Assembly: GCA_029961075.1 (NCBI GenBank)
Contig: JASBVL010000106.1
Span: 1-64,000, forward strand
Direction: 5' to 3'
Source: Sphaerobacter sp.
GTDB lineage: Bacteria; Chloroflexota; Chloroflexia; Thermomicrobiales; Thermomicrobiaceae
Length of the DNA stretch: 64,000 bases
The translations under genes and the position numbers were made by a program. The notes below the pieces were generated by a model. It was not told the origin of the DNA and did no database searches. It was given only the letters and a program-made list of their open reading frames with translations. The number at the start of each line of letters is the position of its first letter. Within the stretch, counting starts at the first letter, position 1. This document shows, one piece after another, positions 42,873 to 53,234 of the stretch.

Positions 42873-43856
42873 CTAGCCCGCCTCGGGCGTGTGCGCCAGC
42901 AGGGCCGCGGCGGCGCGGCGGGCAAAGTCGGCGCGCACGGTGTCCGGGGCGACACCGCCCACATGGGGCGTGAGCACGACGTTGTCGAGGCCGAGCAGCG
43001 GGCTGTCGGAGGCGATCGGCTCGTAGGCGAAGACGTCCAGCCCCGCGCCCGCGATCGCCCGCTGCCGCAGCGCGCGGAGCAGCGCCCCCTCGTCGACCAA
43101 TCCCCCGTGCGCGGTATTGATCAGGTACGCCGCTGGGCGCATCAGCGCCAGTTCGGGCGCGTCGATGATGCGCGCCGTCTCCGCCGTCAGCGGCAGGTGC
43201 AGGCTGATGACGTCCGCCTCGCGGAGGAGTTGGTCGAAGCGCTGCCGCTGCACGCCCCAGCGCCGCTCGGCGGCGGGCTTGCGCTCCCGGTCGTGGTAGA
43301 GCACCCGCATCCCGAACGCGCTGGCCCGCGCGGCGACGGCTTCGCCGACCCGCCCGAGGCCCACGATGCCGAGGGTGCGCCCGGCGAGGAGGTTCGGCCA
43401 CGCCATGCCCACCCAGTTCGGGCGGCCGTCCGCGAGGGCGGGGACCGGGGGCGTGCCGTGGCCCGCGCCGGCGACGAGTTCGGCGTAGGCGGGGATCAGG
43501 CGCCGGGCCAGGGCGAGGATGAGGAGCAGGGTGTGCTCGGCGGCGGCGATGGTGGCGAGCGAGGGCACGACGACGAGGCGCGCCTCGGCGCGGCCGGCCA
43601 GCAGCCGGAGGGCGCGGAGGCGCTCGGGCTCCTCCGGGTCGAGCAACACGACCACCCGAGCCGCGCCGAGCACCTGGTCGGGGATGTCGCGGAGCGCACC
43701 CCGCGCGGCCACGAAGGCCGGCGCGCCCGCCGGGTCAGCCCCGGCCGCGACGACAGCCCCATCCGGCAGGTGCTTGGCGAGCATGACGGGGAGCCAGTCG
43801 TTCCCGGCGACCGATGCCGCTCCGGGTGGTAGGTTCCAGGTGATTAGCGTCGGCAT
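42873..43856 (-). CDS. D-isomer-specific 2-hydroxyacid dehydrogenase with altered catalytic Arg
   Basis: 327 aa from ATG 43856 (GAGGGGGA upstream). NAD-binding Rossmann domain: RTLGIVGLGRVGEAVAARASAFGM (described, residues about 157-180) and DVISLHLPLTAETA. The catalytic set normally is Arg, Glu, His: Glu (DVFAYEP) and His (LTPHVGG) are present, but the position of the substrate-binding Arg, in INTARGG of most members, reads INTAHGG. Enzymes of the family reduce 2-oxo acids with NAD(P)H. A full heptad repeat element separates it from the upstream metG. Confidence 0.88.
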   Translation of the reverse strand: MPTLITWNLPPGAASVAGNDWLPVMLAKHLPDGAVVAAGADPAGAPAFVAARGALRDIPDQVLGAARVVVLLDPEEPERLRALRLLAGRAEARLVVVPSLATIAAAEHTLLLILALARRLIPAYAELVAGAGHGTPPVPALADGRPNWVGMAWPNLLAGRTLGIVGLGRVGEAVAARASAFGMRVLYHDRERKPAAERRWGVQRQRFDQLLREADVISLHLPLTAETARIIDAPELALMRPAAYLINTAHGGLVDEGALLRALRQRAIAGAGLDVFAYEPIASDSPLLGLDNVVLTPHVGGVAPDTVRADFARRAAAALLAHTPEAG

Positions 43857-43875
43857 GGATCCCCCTCAGCCTGAT

Positions 43876-43992
43876 GCGTCATATGTCATACGTCATGCGT
43901 CATGCGCTCCCCTCACACCCGGCCCCTCTCCCACCAGGGGAGAGGGGAGAGATACGCAGTACGCAGTACGCATGACGTATGACGTATGACGC
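43876..43992. repeat. Complete heptad-repeat element: inverted heptad arms around a C-rich/G-rich hairpin
   Basis: The left arm 43876-43906 (GCGTCAT, ATGTCAT, ACGTCAT, GCGTCAT, GCG) is the inverted copy of the right arm 43962-43992 with 3 mismatches in 31 bases. The core contains CCCCTCTCCC (43923-43932), a 5-base loop, and GGGAGAGGGG (43938-43947), preceded by CTCCCCTCACACCCGG. Further heptads extend the right side to about 44004, abutting the metG stop codon. The same core and arms recur at 56261-56526. Confidence 0.85.
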
Positions 43993-44000
43993 GTCACGCG

Positions 44001-45579
44001 TCATCCCCCGATCCTCGGGGAAATCGGGCGCGGCTCGCTGACCTGGGTTCCGGGTGGAAGCTGGCCCCAGGTGAGCGCCGCGGGCCAGGAAGGTGTCTCC
44101 AGCACGAAGCCGATCTGCCCGGCGATGCGCTCCGCCGTCTCGGGCAGGAAGGGCCGGAGGGACCGGGGCGATGAGGCGCAGTGCCTCGGCCAGGTGGTAG
44201 AGGGCGGTGTCGAGCCGCTCCGCCGCGGTCGCGTCCCCGCCCCGCTCGGCCTTGGCCAGACTCCAGGGGACGGTCTCTTCGACGTACCGGTTGGCGCGCA
44301 CGACCAGGTCCCAGATGGCGGCTAGCGTGACCTGCGGGTCGTCGTCCCGGCTCATCGCCTCCTCGATCGTACCGGCGAGTCCCGCGGCGACCGCCTCCAG
44401 GTCCTGGTCCGTGGCGTCCGACTGCCCGGGTATCGGCACCACACCGGCGCGATAGCGGCGGAACATGCTGACCGTGCGATTGAGCAGGTTCCCCAGGTCG
44501 TTAGCAAGGTCGGCGTTATAGCGGCGCTCCAGCTTCCCGTCGGTATAGTCGGCGTCCTGGGTGGGTGGTACCTGGCGCAGCATCCAGTAGCGCACGGCAT
44601 CGGCGCCGTATCGCGCGGTCAGGTCGGCGGCATCGACCACGTTGCCGAGCGACTTGCTCATCTTCTCGCCGCCGATGGTGAGGTAGCCGTGGACGACGAT
44701 GGTGGTCGGCAGCGGCTCCCCGGCGGACATCAGCATGGCCGGCCAGTAAACGGCGTGGAAGCGGAGGATGCCCTTGCCGATGACGTGGACCCGGTTGGGG
44801 TTCTCGACCCAGTAGCGCGGGTAGAGCTCGTCGTCGTGGGCGTAGCCGAGCGCGGTGATGTAGTTCGCCAGCGCGTCGAACCAGACGTACATAACCTGGT
44901 GGGGGTCCCCCGGCACGGCGATGCCCCAGCCGCGGGCGCGCGTGCGTGAGCGGGAGACACTGAAGTCCTCCAGGCCGCGCGCGATGAAGGCGCGGACCTC
45001 GTTGCGGCGGGTCTCCGGGATGATGCGGAGCGCGCCGGAGTCGATGGCGCGCGCCAGGTCGTCCTGGTAGCGCGAGAGGCGGAAGAAGTAGTTCTCCTCC
45101 TCGACCAGCTCCAGCGGGATGTGGTGCTCGGGGCAGAGGCCGTCCGGCGCCTCCTCCTCGGTGTAGAACTGCTCGCAGCGGACGCAGTAGAGCCCGGAGT
45201 AGTAGCGGGTGTAGATGTCGCCCGCCCGGTCGCAGGCCGCCCAGAGCTTGCGCGCGCCCTCGATGTGGCGCGGCTCGGCGGCGGTGCGGATGAAGTCGTC
45301 GTTGAAGATGTGCAGGTACTCGGTGAGCCGGAGGAACGCTCGCGCGTTGCGGTCGACCAGGTCGGCGACCGGCACCCCCTCGCGCTCGGCGGCCAGGACG
45401 TTGGTCAGGCTGTTCTCATCGGTCCCGGCCAGGAAGCGGGTGTCGGCGCCGATCAGCCGGTGGTAGCGGGCGAAGGCGTCGGTCTGGACGTACTCCAGCG
45501 CGTGGCCGATGTGCGGCGCGGCGTTGACGTAGGGGATCGAGGTGGTGATGTAGAAGCGGTGCCCGAAGGTGGTGGTCAC
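44001..45579 (-). CDS. metG: Methionyl-tRNA synthetase (first copy), frameshifted near the 3' end
   Basis: Start GTG 45579 (GGGAAGG upstream). Class I signatures APHIGHALEY and GEKMSKSLGN are intact, with IPYVNAAP at the N-terminus and a one-knuckle Cys region (YCVRCEQFY ... LCPEH). The frame shifts at about 44156-44161: an extra G in GGAGGGACC. Correcting it gives V-L-R-P-F-L-P-E-T-A-E-R-I-A-G-Q-I-G-F, the usual C-terminal anticodon-domain helix, and ends at TGA 44001-44003. Uncorrected, translation runs through the repeat element to 43900. A second MetRS lies at 47605-49404. Confidence 0.88.
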
Positions 45580-45690
45580 GGCGCACCTTCCCGATGCTGG
45601 AAGGAGCACAGGCTACAGCCGCCGGCGAAGGCGCCGGCGAGCCGCGCGCCTGCGGACCAGCTGTTCTTACCACACCGGGGTGCGGCCGTG

Positions 45691-46242
45691 CTACGGGGCT
45701 GACCGGCTGCCGAAGGTCATGCGGACGACACCGGCGTTCCCGGCCCGGACGATGAACGTGGCCATGGATGCGCTCGGGCAGGGGAGCGGCGTACCCGCCT
45801 CATTCTCCCGTCTCGGACAGGAGGGAAACCGAAACTGGTCGTTGTCGAACTGGACGCGCCAGACCGGAGTCATGGCCTCGGCCGGGTTCTGGCCCTCCAT
45901 CACCAATGCGGGATCCTCGCCGGCCTGGCGCTGCGCCGCCTCCAGCGCGGCGCGCAGGGGCACCAGCTCCACGCTGACAAGGTGCGGGTCGCGTGCGCCG
46001 AGGTCTCGGGCCAACCCACGGGCATACGCGACTGCCTGGTCGCGCGTCGGGATCGCGGCGCCAGGCGGGACGGTGACGCTCGGTGCGGGCGAACTGGCCG
46101 CGGCGCGGGCACTTGGCGGCGGCTGCGTTGCCGATCTCCCGCGCGCCAGGCGGCTGTCAGCCAGCCAGATGGTTGCCACCCCGATGACGAGGACACCGAC
46201 CACGACCAGTGCCAAAAGCTCGATCGTTGCTCTCGGCTTCAT
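45691..46242 (-). CDS. Membrane-anchored hypothetical protein, 183 aa
   Basis: ATG 46242 behind GGAGGAG. One N-terminal membrane helix (ELLALVVVGVLVIGVATIWLA) followed by an Ala/Ser/Pro linker and an extracytoplasmic domain with IPTRDQAVAYARGLARDLG and VWRVQFDNDQFRFPSCP; the pattern ends VRAGNAGVVRMTFG, reminiscent of small PepSY-like or inhibitor-type domains but not diagnostic. It lies upstream of metG in the same direction (111-base gap). Confidence 0.65.
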   Translation of the reverse strand: MKPRATIELLALVVVGVLVIGVATIWLADSRLARGRSATQPPPSARAAASSPAPSVTVPPGAAIPTRDQAVAYARGLARDLGARDPHLVSVELVPLRAALEAAQRQAGEDPALVMEGQNPAEAMTPVWRVQFDNDQFRFPSCPRRENEAGTPLPCPSASMATFIVRAGNAGVVRMTFGSRSAP

Positions 46243-46342
46243 TTGAGGTCTCCTCCGGTGCCAAACTAACTAGGATGACGCGGTATCTCGGGCTGTGCGC
46301 CTGCTCGCCCCACGGATTCCTGACACCAACTCCGTCAAATAC

Positions 46343-47257
46343 TCACGGACCCCACGTGCGTATGTAGATGGCGTAAGTTAACCATTCGTTGTGATACGGT
46401 GGGTGGTCGGCGTGCTGGATCCCCGTTCCCCACGTCGTCCACTGCCCCCAGCTCGTACGGTACTGAAACGCGTATGGACTAGACATGCTGGGCGAGCCGA
46501 AATATGTCGTGTGTAGTATTGTACAATTGTTAGTCACTTCATTGCCGATATCGATACGCACGGCCGAGGAGGGGTTGCTCCAGCCACCATAGGCCGTTCC
46601 ATCAATGTAGTTGCGCCAGATACCGCTGGAGCTGTCATAGGCTATGCGGTAAACGTGCCAGGTAAAGGCTCCCTGGGTGGCTTTGGGGAGTCGGCTGATA
46701 TCGTAGAAGCCGATACTCTCATCGCCTGCTGCGCGGAAGAAGCAGTTCCCAGGACACCACGATGACCGCATGAAGCCGATTTCAGCCCAACGGAGCGGCG
46801 ATTCAGAGATGATCACCCACATCTCCGCACTCGCGAAGCGAGCGCCGCCTTTGTTGTAGTCTACCACGTCATAGTTCTGCTCCTCCCAGGCCGCTTGGGC
46901 ACCATTCCCGTTCGAGTTCCTAATATCGTACGAGCGAACGAGCGTGTAGCGGTGAGATGACTCGTCGCAGAAGGGCACAGGATGAGCGGCAGTGTTTGCA
47001 GCACTGAAAAGGGGAGTTGCCAAGACGAGTGTCAAGATGAGGATGAGGCGGAGTCTCCGTGACCCGTATAGCCCGAGGCTTCCTCGACGCTCTCGGATCC
47101 TCTCCAAACGTCCCCTCCGCTCCTGCACGTCACGAACCCTGTCGAACTCTTGGGCGTTGGAGAACCAACAGTCGAGTAGGGCAACTCGGCACAGAACCTC
47201 CGCATAGATCCTAGCTTGTCCGTAATATAAGCAATGATACCACCATTCGTCCTGCAT
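46343..47257 (-). CDS. Secreted hypothetical protein in a lower-GC island
   Basis: The frame is open from ATG 47257 to 46343 (304 aa), but a start after about residue 45-50 (GTG or TTG behind GGAGGGGAC) is more likely, because the signal peptide LRLILILTLVLATPLFSAA begins only near residue 70. The mature part is rich in aromatic residues and Asn/Ser/Thr (YDISRLPKATQGAFTWHVY, GTAYGGWSNPSSAVRIDIGN) with several Cys, like a secreted beta-sandwich; I recognise no family. Base composition is visibly more AT-rich and codon use less GC-biased than all neighbours, which suggests horizontal acquisition. Confidence 0.65.
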   Translation of the reverse strand: MQDEWWYHCLYYGQARIYAEVLCRVALLDCWFSNAQEFDRVRDVQERRGRLERIRERRGSLGLYGSRRLRLILILTLVLATPLFSAANTAAHPVPFCDESSHRYTLVRSYDIRNSNGNGAQAAWEEQNYDVVDYNKGGARFASAEMWVIISESPLRWAEIGFMRSSWCPGNCFFRAAGDESIGFYDISRLPKATQGAFTWHVYRIAYDSSSGIWRNYIDGTAYGGWSNPSSAVRIDIGNEVTNNCTILHTTYFGSPSMSSPYAFQYRTSWGQWTTWGTGIQHADHPPYHNEWLTYAIYIRTWGP

Positions 47258-47604
47258 GTCAAGATGGGCTGAATCATGAATACGTGTCTAATTCTCCCAA
47301 GAGCCCGTCCGGCCAAGGACTGTAGACCCGCGTATTGCCTGGGTCTAGATCATGAGCCAGTTCCGCGTTTGAGTTCTGAATATGGAGCTTTCAGGGGACC
47401 GGCGTTCTCCGGGCTGGTGTCGCGTACCGGTCGTGCGCGTCACTCGCCGCGAAACAGGCGAGCGCGAAGACGATCCAGACCACCATTACTGGTCGGTCAC
47501 CTGGCTCACCGGCTTCGATGCCGAGTGCTCGCGTAGCTGAAGGCAGGAAGCTGAGGTGGGAAAGCGCTCATCGCAGGGCCATGACAGGTGGGCTGAACCC
47601 GCCG
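47258..47604. other. Intergenic part of the lower-GC island
   Basis: About 350 bases between the secreted-protein gene and the second metG. Apart from a short possible gene remnant (47433-47540) I see no gene, tRNA or strong hairpin. Composition is intermediate, returning to high GC by about 47600. Confidence 0.5.
47433..47540 (+). pseudogene. Possible gene remnant (35 codons)
   Basis: A GTG-started frame ends with a protein-like stretch containing HHYWSVTWLTGFDAECSRS before TGA 47538-47540. The Trp/His/Tyr content differs from the Arg/Ala-rich shadow frames typical of this DNA. It has no RBS and no upstream continuation; I cannot name its origin. Confidence 0.25.
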
Positions 47605-49404
47605 TCACTCGGCGCGCAGGTCGGACTCCCCGGCGGCCGTGGCCGCGCCGCTCGCGGCGAGCAGGCGGGCGCGCTCCGCCTCGGCGACGCGCTCATCGAG
47701 CTTCTGGAACAGCACGCGCGGCCGCGCCAGCGGCTGGCCGGGTGCCAGTTCGCTCGGCTGCCAGCGGTCGACGGTGCCCTCGGTGGGCAGCGGCCGATAG
47801 ACCAGCGCCTCGTGGCTGCGCTCCACCTCGGTGAACTGCTCAATGACCAGGTCGCCGAAGAGCGGCTCCGGCTGCCCGAGGAAGCGCTTGACCTCGGCGC
47901 TGGTGAAGGGGAGCACCGGGGCGAACAGCGTCGCCAGCGAGTCGATGGCGCGCAGGGCGACGAAGATCGTGGTCGCCGCCGCGTCCCGATCCTGCTTGAT
48001 CTGGAACCAGGGTCCCTTGTCGTCGAGGTAGCGGTTGACCTCGCGCGCCAGCCCCATCGTCTCGCGCAGCGCGGCGCGGGCCTCGGCCTTGCCGAAGAGC
48101 GTGCCGACCGTGTCGAAGCCGGCCGCGATCCGGTCGAGCAGCTCGTTGTCCCGGGCATCGAGCGCACCGGGCTGCGGCACCCGGCCGTCCCAGTGGCGCA
48201 CGGCGAAACTGATCACCCGGTTGACCAGGTTGCCCCAGGCCGCCACCAGCTCGTTGTTGTTCCGCTCGACGTAGCCGCGCCAGGTGAACTCGCTGTCGCC
48301 GGTCTCCGGCGCGATGGCGGTGAGGTAGTAGCGCAGGGGGTCCGGCGCGTAGCGCTCCAGATAGTCCGGCAGCCAGACCGCCCAGTTGCGGCTCGTGCTG
48401 AACTGCCGCCCCTCCAGGTTGAGGAACTCCGCGGCGGGGATGTCGTAGGGGAGATTGAGCCGCTCGTCGTAGCCCATCAGCTCGGCCGGCCAGATGATGG
48501 CGTGGAACGGGATATTGTCCTTGCCGATGAAGTAGTAGCCGCGCGCGGCCGGGTCGCGCCACCAGGCCTCCCAGGCGGTGGCGTCGCCCCGGTTGCGGGC
48601 GGCCTCGATGCTGGCCGAGAGGTAGCCGATCACGGCTTCGAACCAGACGTACATCACCTTGTGCTCGTAGCCCGGGATCGGCACCGGGATGCCCCACTCG
48701 ATGTCGCGCGTCACCGGGCGGGACTTCAGCCCGCCGCGGAGGTAGTTCTCGACGAAGCGCTGGACGTTCGGGCGCCAGTGCTGCTGCTGGCGGATGTAGT
48801 CGAGCAGGCGCGGCTCGAAGTCGGGCAGGTCGAAGAAGAAGTGCTCGGTCTCGCGCACCACCGGGCGATTGCCGCAGAGCTTGCAGCGGGGATTGATCAG
48901 CTCGGTCGCGTCGAGCGTCCGGCCGCAGTTGTCGCACTGGTCACCCCGGGCGTCGGGGTAGCCGCAGTAGGGGCAGGTGCCCTCGACATAACGATCCGGC
49001 AGGAACCGCTGGTCCGTCTCGCAATAGAGCTGGGCCATGGCCTCGGTGTGGATGTGCCCGCGCTCGTAGAGCGTGCGGAAGATGTCCTGCGAGACCGCCG
49101 CGTGGTTCTCCGTATCGGTATGGGTGAAGAGGTCGAAGCTGATGCCCAGCCCGATGAAGCTCTCCAGGAAGCGGTGGTGGTACTGCTCGAAGAACGCGCG
49201 GGGGGAGACGCCGGCGCGCTCAGCGGACACGGTGATCGGCGTGCCGTGGGCGTCGCTGCCGCTCACCATGAGCACGTGGTTGCCGCGCAGGCGGTGATAG
49301 CGTGCGAAGATGTCTGCCGGGAGGTAGACACCTGCCACGTGCCCCAGGTGCAGGTCGCCGTTGGCGTACGGCCACGCGACGAAGACGCCGATCCGCTCGT
49401 TCAC
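47605..49404 (-). CDS. metG: Methionyl-tRNA synthetase (second, archaeal/MetG2-type copy)
   Basis: 599 aa from GTG 49404 (GGGAG upstream). N-terminal VFVAWPYANGDLHLGHVAGVYLPAD holds HLGH in place of HIGH; a double zinc knuckle (CPYCG ... CDNCG ... CKLCG, residues about 140-190) and FSTSR in place of KMSKS are typical of the archaeal/double-zinc MetRS class. The C-terminal alpha-helical anticodon domain is complete, followed by a helical tail (VLFQKLDERVAEAERARLLA). It differs strongly from the KMSKS-type copy at 44001. It lies 65 bases after the M24 gene in the same direction. Confidence 0.93.
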   Translation of the reverse strand: MNERIGVFVAWPYANGDLHLGHVAGVYLPADIFARYHRLRGNHVLMVSGSDAHGTPITVSAERAGVSPRAFFEQYHHRFLESFIGLGISFDLFTHTDTENHAAVSQDIFRTLYERGHIHTEAMAQLYCETDQRFLPDRYVEGTCPYCGYPDARGDQCDNCGRTLDATELINPRCKLCGNRPVVRETEHFFFDLPDFEPRLLDYIRQQQHWRPNVQRFVENYLRGGLKSRPVTRDIEWGIPVPIPGYEHKVMYVWFEAVIGYLSASIEAARNRGDATAWEAWWRDPAARGYYFIGKDNIPFHAIIWPAELMGYDERLNLPYDIPAAEFLNLEGRQFSTSRNWAVWLPDYLERYAPDPLRYYLTAIAPETGDSEFTWRGYVERNNNELVAAWGNLVNRVISFAVRHWDGRVPQPGALDARDNELLDRIAAGFDTVGTLFGKAEARAALRETMGLAREVNRYLDDKGPWFQIKQDRDAAATTIFVALRAIDSLATLFAPVLPFTSAEVKRFLGQPEPLFGDLVIEQFTEVERSHEALVYRPLPTEGTVDRWQPSELAPGQPLARPRVLFQKLDERVAEAERARLLAASGAATAAGESDLRAE

Positions 49405-49469
49405 GCTTTGCTCCCATCCGGGCCGATCCCGCTCCCGTGCCGGCGGCTGCGCGCGGGACGCTGCGGGTC

Positions 49470-50612
49470 TCAGAACTCCTTCAGCCGCGCCTCCATCTTA
49501 TCCCAGCGGTCAATCCGCGGATTGAGCACGCGGGGGCCGTCCGGCTCGATGACGACCGTACGGGTGTTCCGCGCGCCGATCCGACCGGAGATGTAGATGC
49601 CGGGGCGGGCCACCAGCACCATGCCGGCCTCGAGCGGCGTGGTCTGCGAGCGGGTCAGCCAGGGTGCTTCACGCACGGCCAGGCCGATGCCGTGGCCTGT
49701 GCGGTGGCGGATGTTGGCCCCGAGGCCCAGCCGCTCCAGGGTCTTCCGCGCGGCGAGGTCGATCGACTCGGCAGTCGCGCCGACGCTCATCGCCTCCAGG
49801 GCCGCGGCCTGCGCATGCATCGCGGACTCGACCCAGTGGACGACATCGCGCAGGGGGTCGCCGACGAAGAAGGTGCAGCCCGCCTGCGCGTGGTAGCCGC
49901 CGACGTTGGCGGTGAACTCGACGATGACGCAGTCGCCGCGGGCGAGGGGCCGGCCGCTGGTCGGGGCGCTGGGCAGCGCGGTGCGGGTGCCGCTCTGGAC
50001 CGAGCCGGTGATCGCCGGACCGGGAGCGTCGTAGTCGTCGCCCAGCTCCTGCCGCATGAAACCATCGACGGTGCTGACGATCTCGGCCACCACGTCCCGC
50101 TCGGTACTCCCCGTGGTCAGGCGGGCGAAGGCCCGCTCCAGCGCGAGGTCGGCGTACTCGGCCGCGCGCTCGATCAGCGCGATCTCAGCCGGAGACTTGA
50201 TCATGCGCTGCTCGGCGACGAGGTCCTGGTGCTCGGCCTCCTCGACCTCTTCCAGGATGCTGCGCCACGCCGCGGCGCTGGCGCCGGCATCGACGACGAG
50301 CGGGCCGCCGGCCTCGCGCGCCATCCAGCGGACCGGCGACTCCTCGGCGGCTGGGTACTCGGCGTACCAGCGGATGTCGCGGATCCAGCCGCTGGCCAGG
50401 CGCTCGGCCTCCAACTGCGGCACGAACAGGGCAGCGTTGCCATTGGCCCAGACGCAGGCGGCCAGCGGCCGGTCCGTCGGCGCCACGGGCAGGCCGCTGA
50501 TGTACCGGATGTTGGCCGGATCGAAGAGTAGGGCAGCGTGCTTGCCGAGCGCGGCGAGTCGCTCGCTCAGCAGCTTGGCCGCCCGCCGGTGGAACGCTTC
50601 TCCCAGCACCAT
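49470..50612 (-). CDS. M24-family (creatinase/Xaa-Pro peptidase fold) protein lacking metal ligands
   Basis: 380 aa from ATG 50612 (GAGGAGAG upstream). N-terminal creatinase-type domain (about 1-140), then the pita-bread domain. The metal-binding Asp-Asp region of Xaa-Pro peptidases reads VEFTANVGGYHAQAGCTFF, without both Asp; the later Glu sites read VARPGIY and RNTRTVVIE rather than TIEPG and RIED. Only the GHGIGLAV His is retained. Creatinase itself works without metal in this fold, so a metal-free hydrolase is possible, as is a non-catalytic role. Upstream of metG2. Confidence 0.85.
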   Translation of the reverse strand: MVLGEAFHRRAAKLLSERLAALGKHAALLFDPANIRYISGLPVAPTDRPLAACVWANGNAALFVPQLEAERLASGWIRDIRWYAEYPAAEESPVRWMAREAGGPLVVDAGASAAAWRSILEEVEEAEHQDLVAEQRMIKSPAEIALIERAAEYADLALERAFARLTTGSTERDVVAEIVSTVDGFMRQELGDDYDAPGPAITGSVQSGTRTALPSAPTSGRPLARGDCVIVEFTANVGGYHAQAGCTFFVGDPLRDVVHWVESAMHAQAAALEAMSVGATAESIDLAARKTLERLGLGANIRHRTGHGIGLAVREAPWLTRSQTTPLEAGMVLVARPGIYISGRIGARNTRTVVIEPDGPRVLNPRIDRWDKMEARLKEF

Positions 50613-50837
50613 GCCGCTCTCCTCACCTTCCCCTGCCCGTGCGCCCCGGTGGATCCGTGTCGCGGGCCCGGGCGACGCTGCTCGGCCCTGGGGGTAATGA
50701 TCGCCGCTCGCGAGCGATCGTGCCAGTACGGTCACGAGGTGGGTCACGGCGGGCGTCACGGAGGCGACGCCGGCCGGTGTCCTCGATCACCGCGCACGGG
50801 GTAGACAAATCGCGGCGTTGGGGTCAGAATAGAGACA
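50613..50837. other. Divergent intergenic region upstream of the structured leader
   Basis: Part of a 549-base gap between the M24 gene (minus) and ftsH (plus). It contains a hairpin formed by GATCGC (50701-50706) with GCGATC around a perfect CGCTCGCGAGCG palindrome. No ORF with an RBS is convincing here. Confidence 0.4.
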
Positions 50838-50943
50838 ACCGGTGGCACCGCCCAAGGCGGACCGGTCGCGCCGGGGTTAAGGATGCACACCAGACTCATC
50901 TCCTCCTCACGTGCGAGGCAGCCGTCCACCAGCGGCTGCCTCG
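50838..50943 (+). other. Candidate structured RNA with T-box-like motif and terminator-like hairpin
   Basis: ACCGG (50838-50842), the 7-base TGGCACC (50843-50849), GCC-loop-GGC (50850-50858) and CCGGT (50862-50866) reproduce the T-box antiterminator layout, in which the UGGNACC bulge reads the tRNA 3' end. Downstream, CGAGGCAGCCG (50914-50924) and CGGCTGCCTCG (50933-50943) form a perfect 11-bp hairpin. No specifier stem could be assigned, the downstream gene is ftsH rather than an amino-acid gene, and no T tract follows, so a chance match in GC-rich DNA is possible. Confidence 0.3.
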
Positions 50944-51029
50944 TGCGGTTCGGCGGGTGCGGGCGGGGCCGCGCGGGCGCGGGTCGCGTGGTCCGTCCGC
51001 GCCTGGCCGACACGGTCGCCCCTGCAGGG

Positions 51030-51035
51030 TAGAAT
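51030..51035 (+). promoter_or_regulatory. -10 box for ftsH
   Basis: TAGAAT at 51030-51035, about 125 bases before the ftsH start, downstream of the structured element. The -35 region is poorly matched. Confidence 0.4.
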
Positions 51036-51161
51036 TGACTCACTGGCTGGCACCGGAGGTGCGATTCCGATGCGGTACCGCGGTCCACTGCGTCGGGCGC
51101 CTGCGGGACCGTCCGGTGACAGCGGCAACATTGTTCGCATCCAGGAAGGCGTGCCAATCGT

Positions 51162-53138
<1,977 letters not shown>

Positions 53139-53172
53139 GCGCCGCGGCCGGGGCGGGCGATTGTCCCCATGC

Positions 53173-53200
53173 GCTGGCCGCCCCCGCGGGGGCGGCCAGC
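53173..53200. terminator. 28-base perfect palindrome after ftsH
   Basis: A perfect 28-base palindrome with 14-bp arms beginning GCTGGCCGCCCCC and no loop bases beyond the centre, 34 bases after the ftsH stop and 34 before the next start. A strong GC hairpin that can end ftsH transcription; no T tract. Confidence 0.65.
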
Positions 53201-53234
53201 CTGTGGCCAGCCCTGGTGACGGAGCGGGGAAGCG

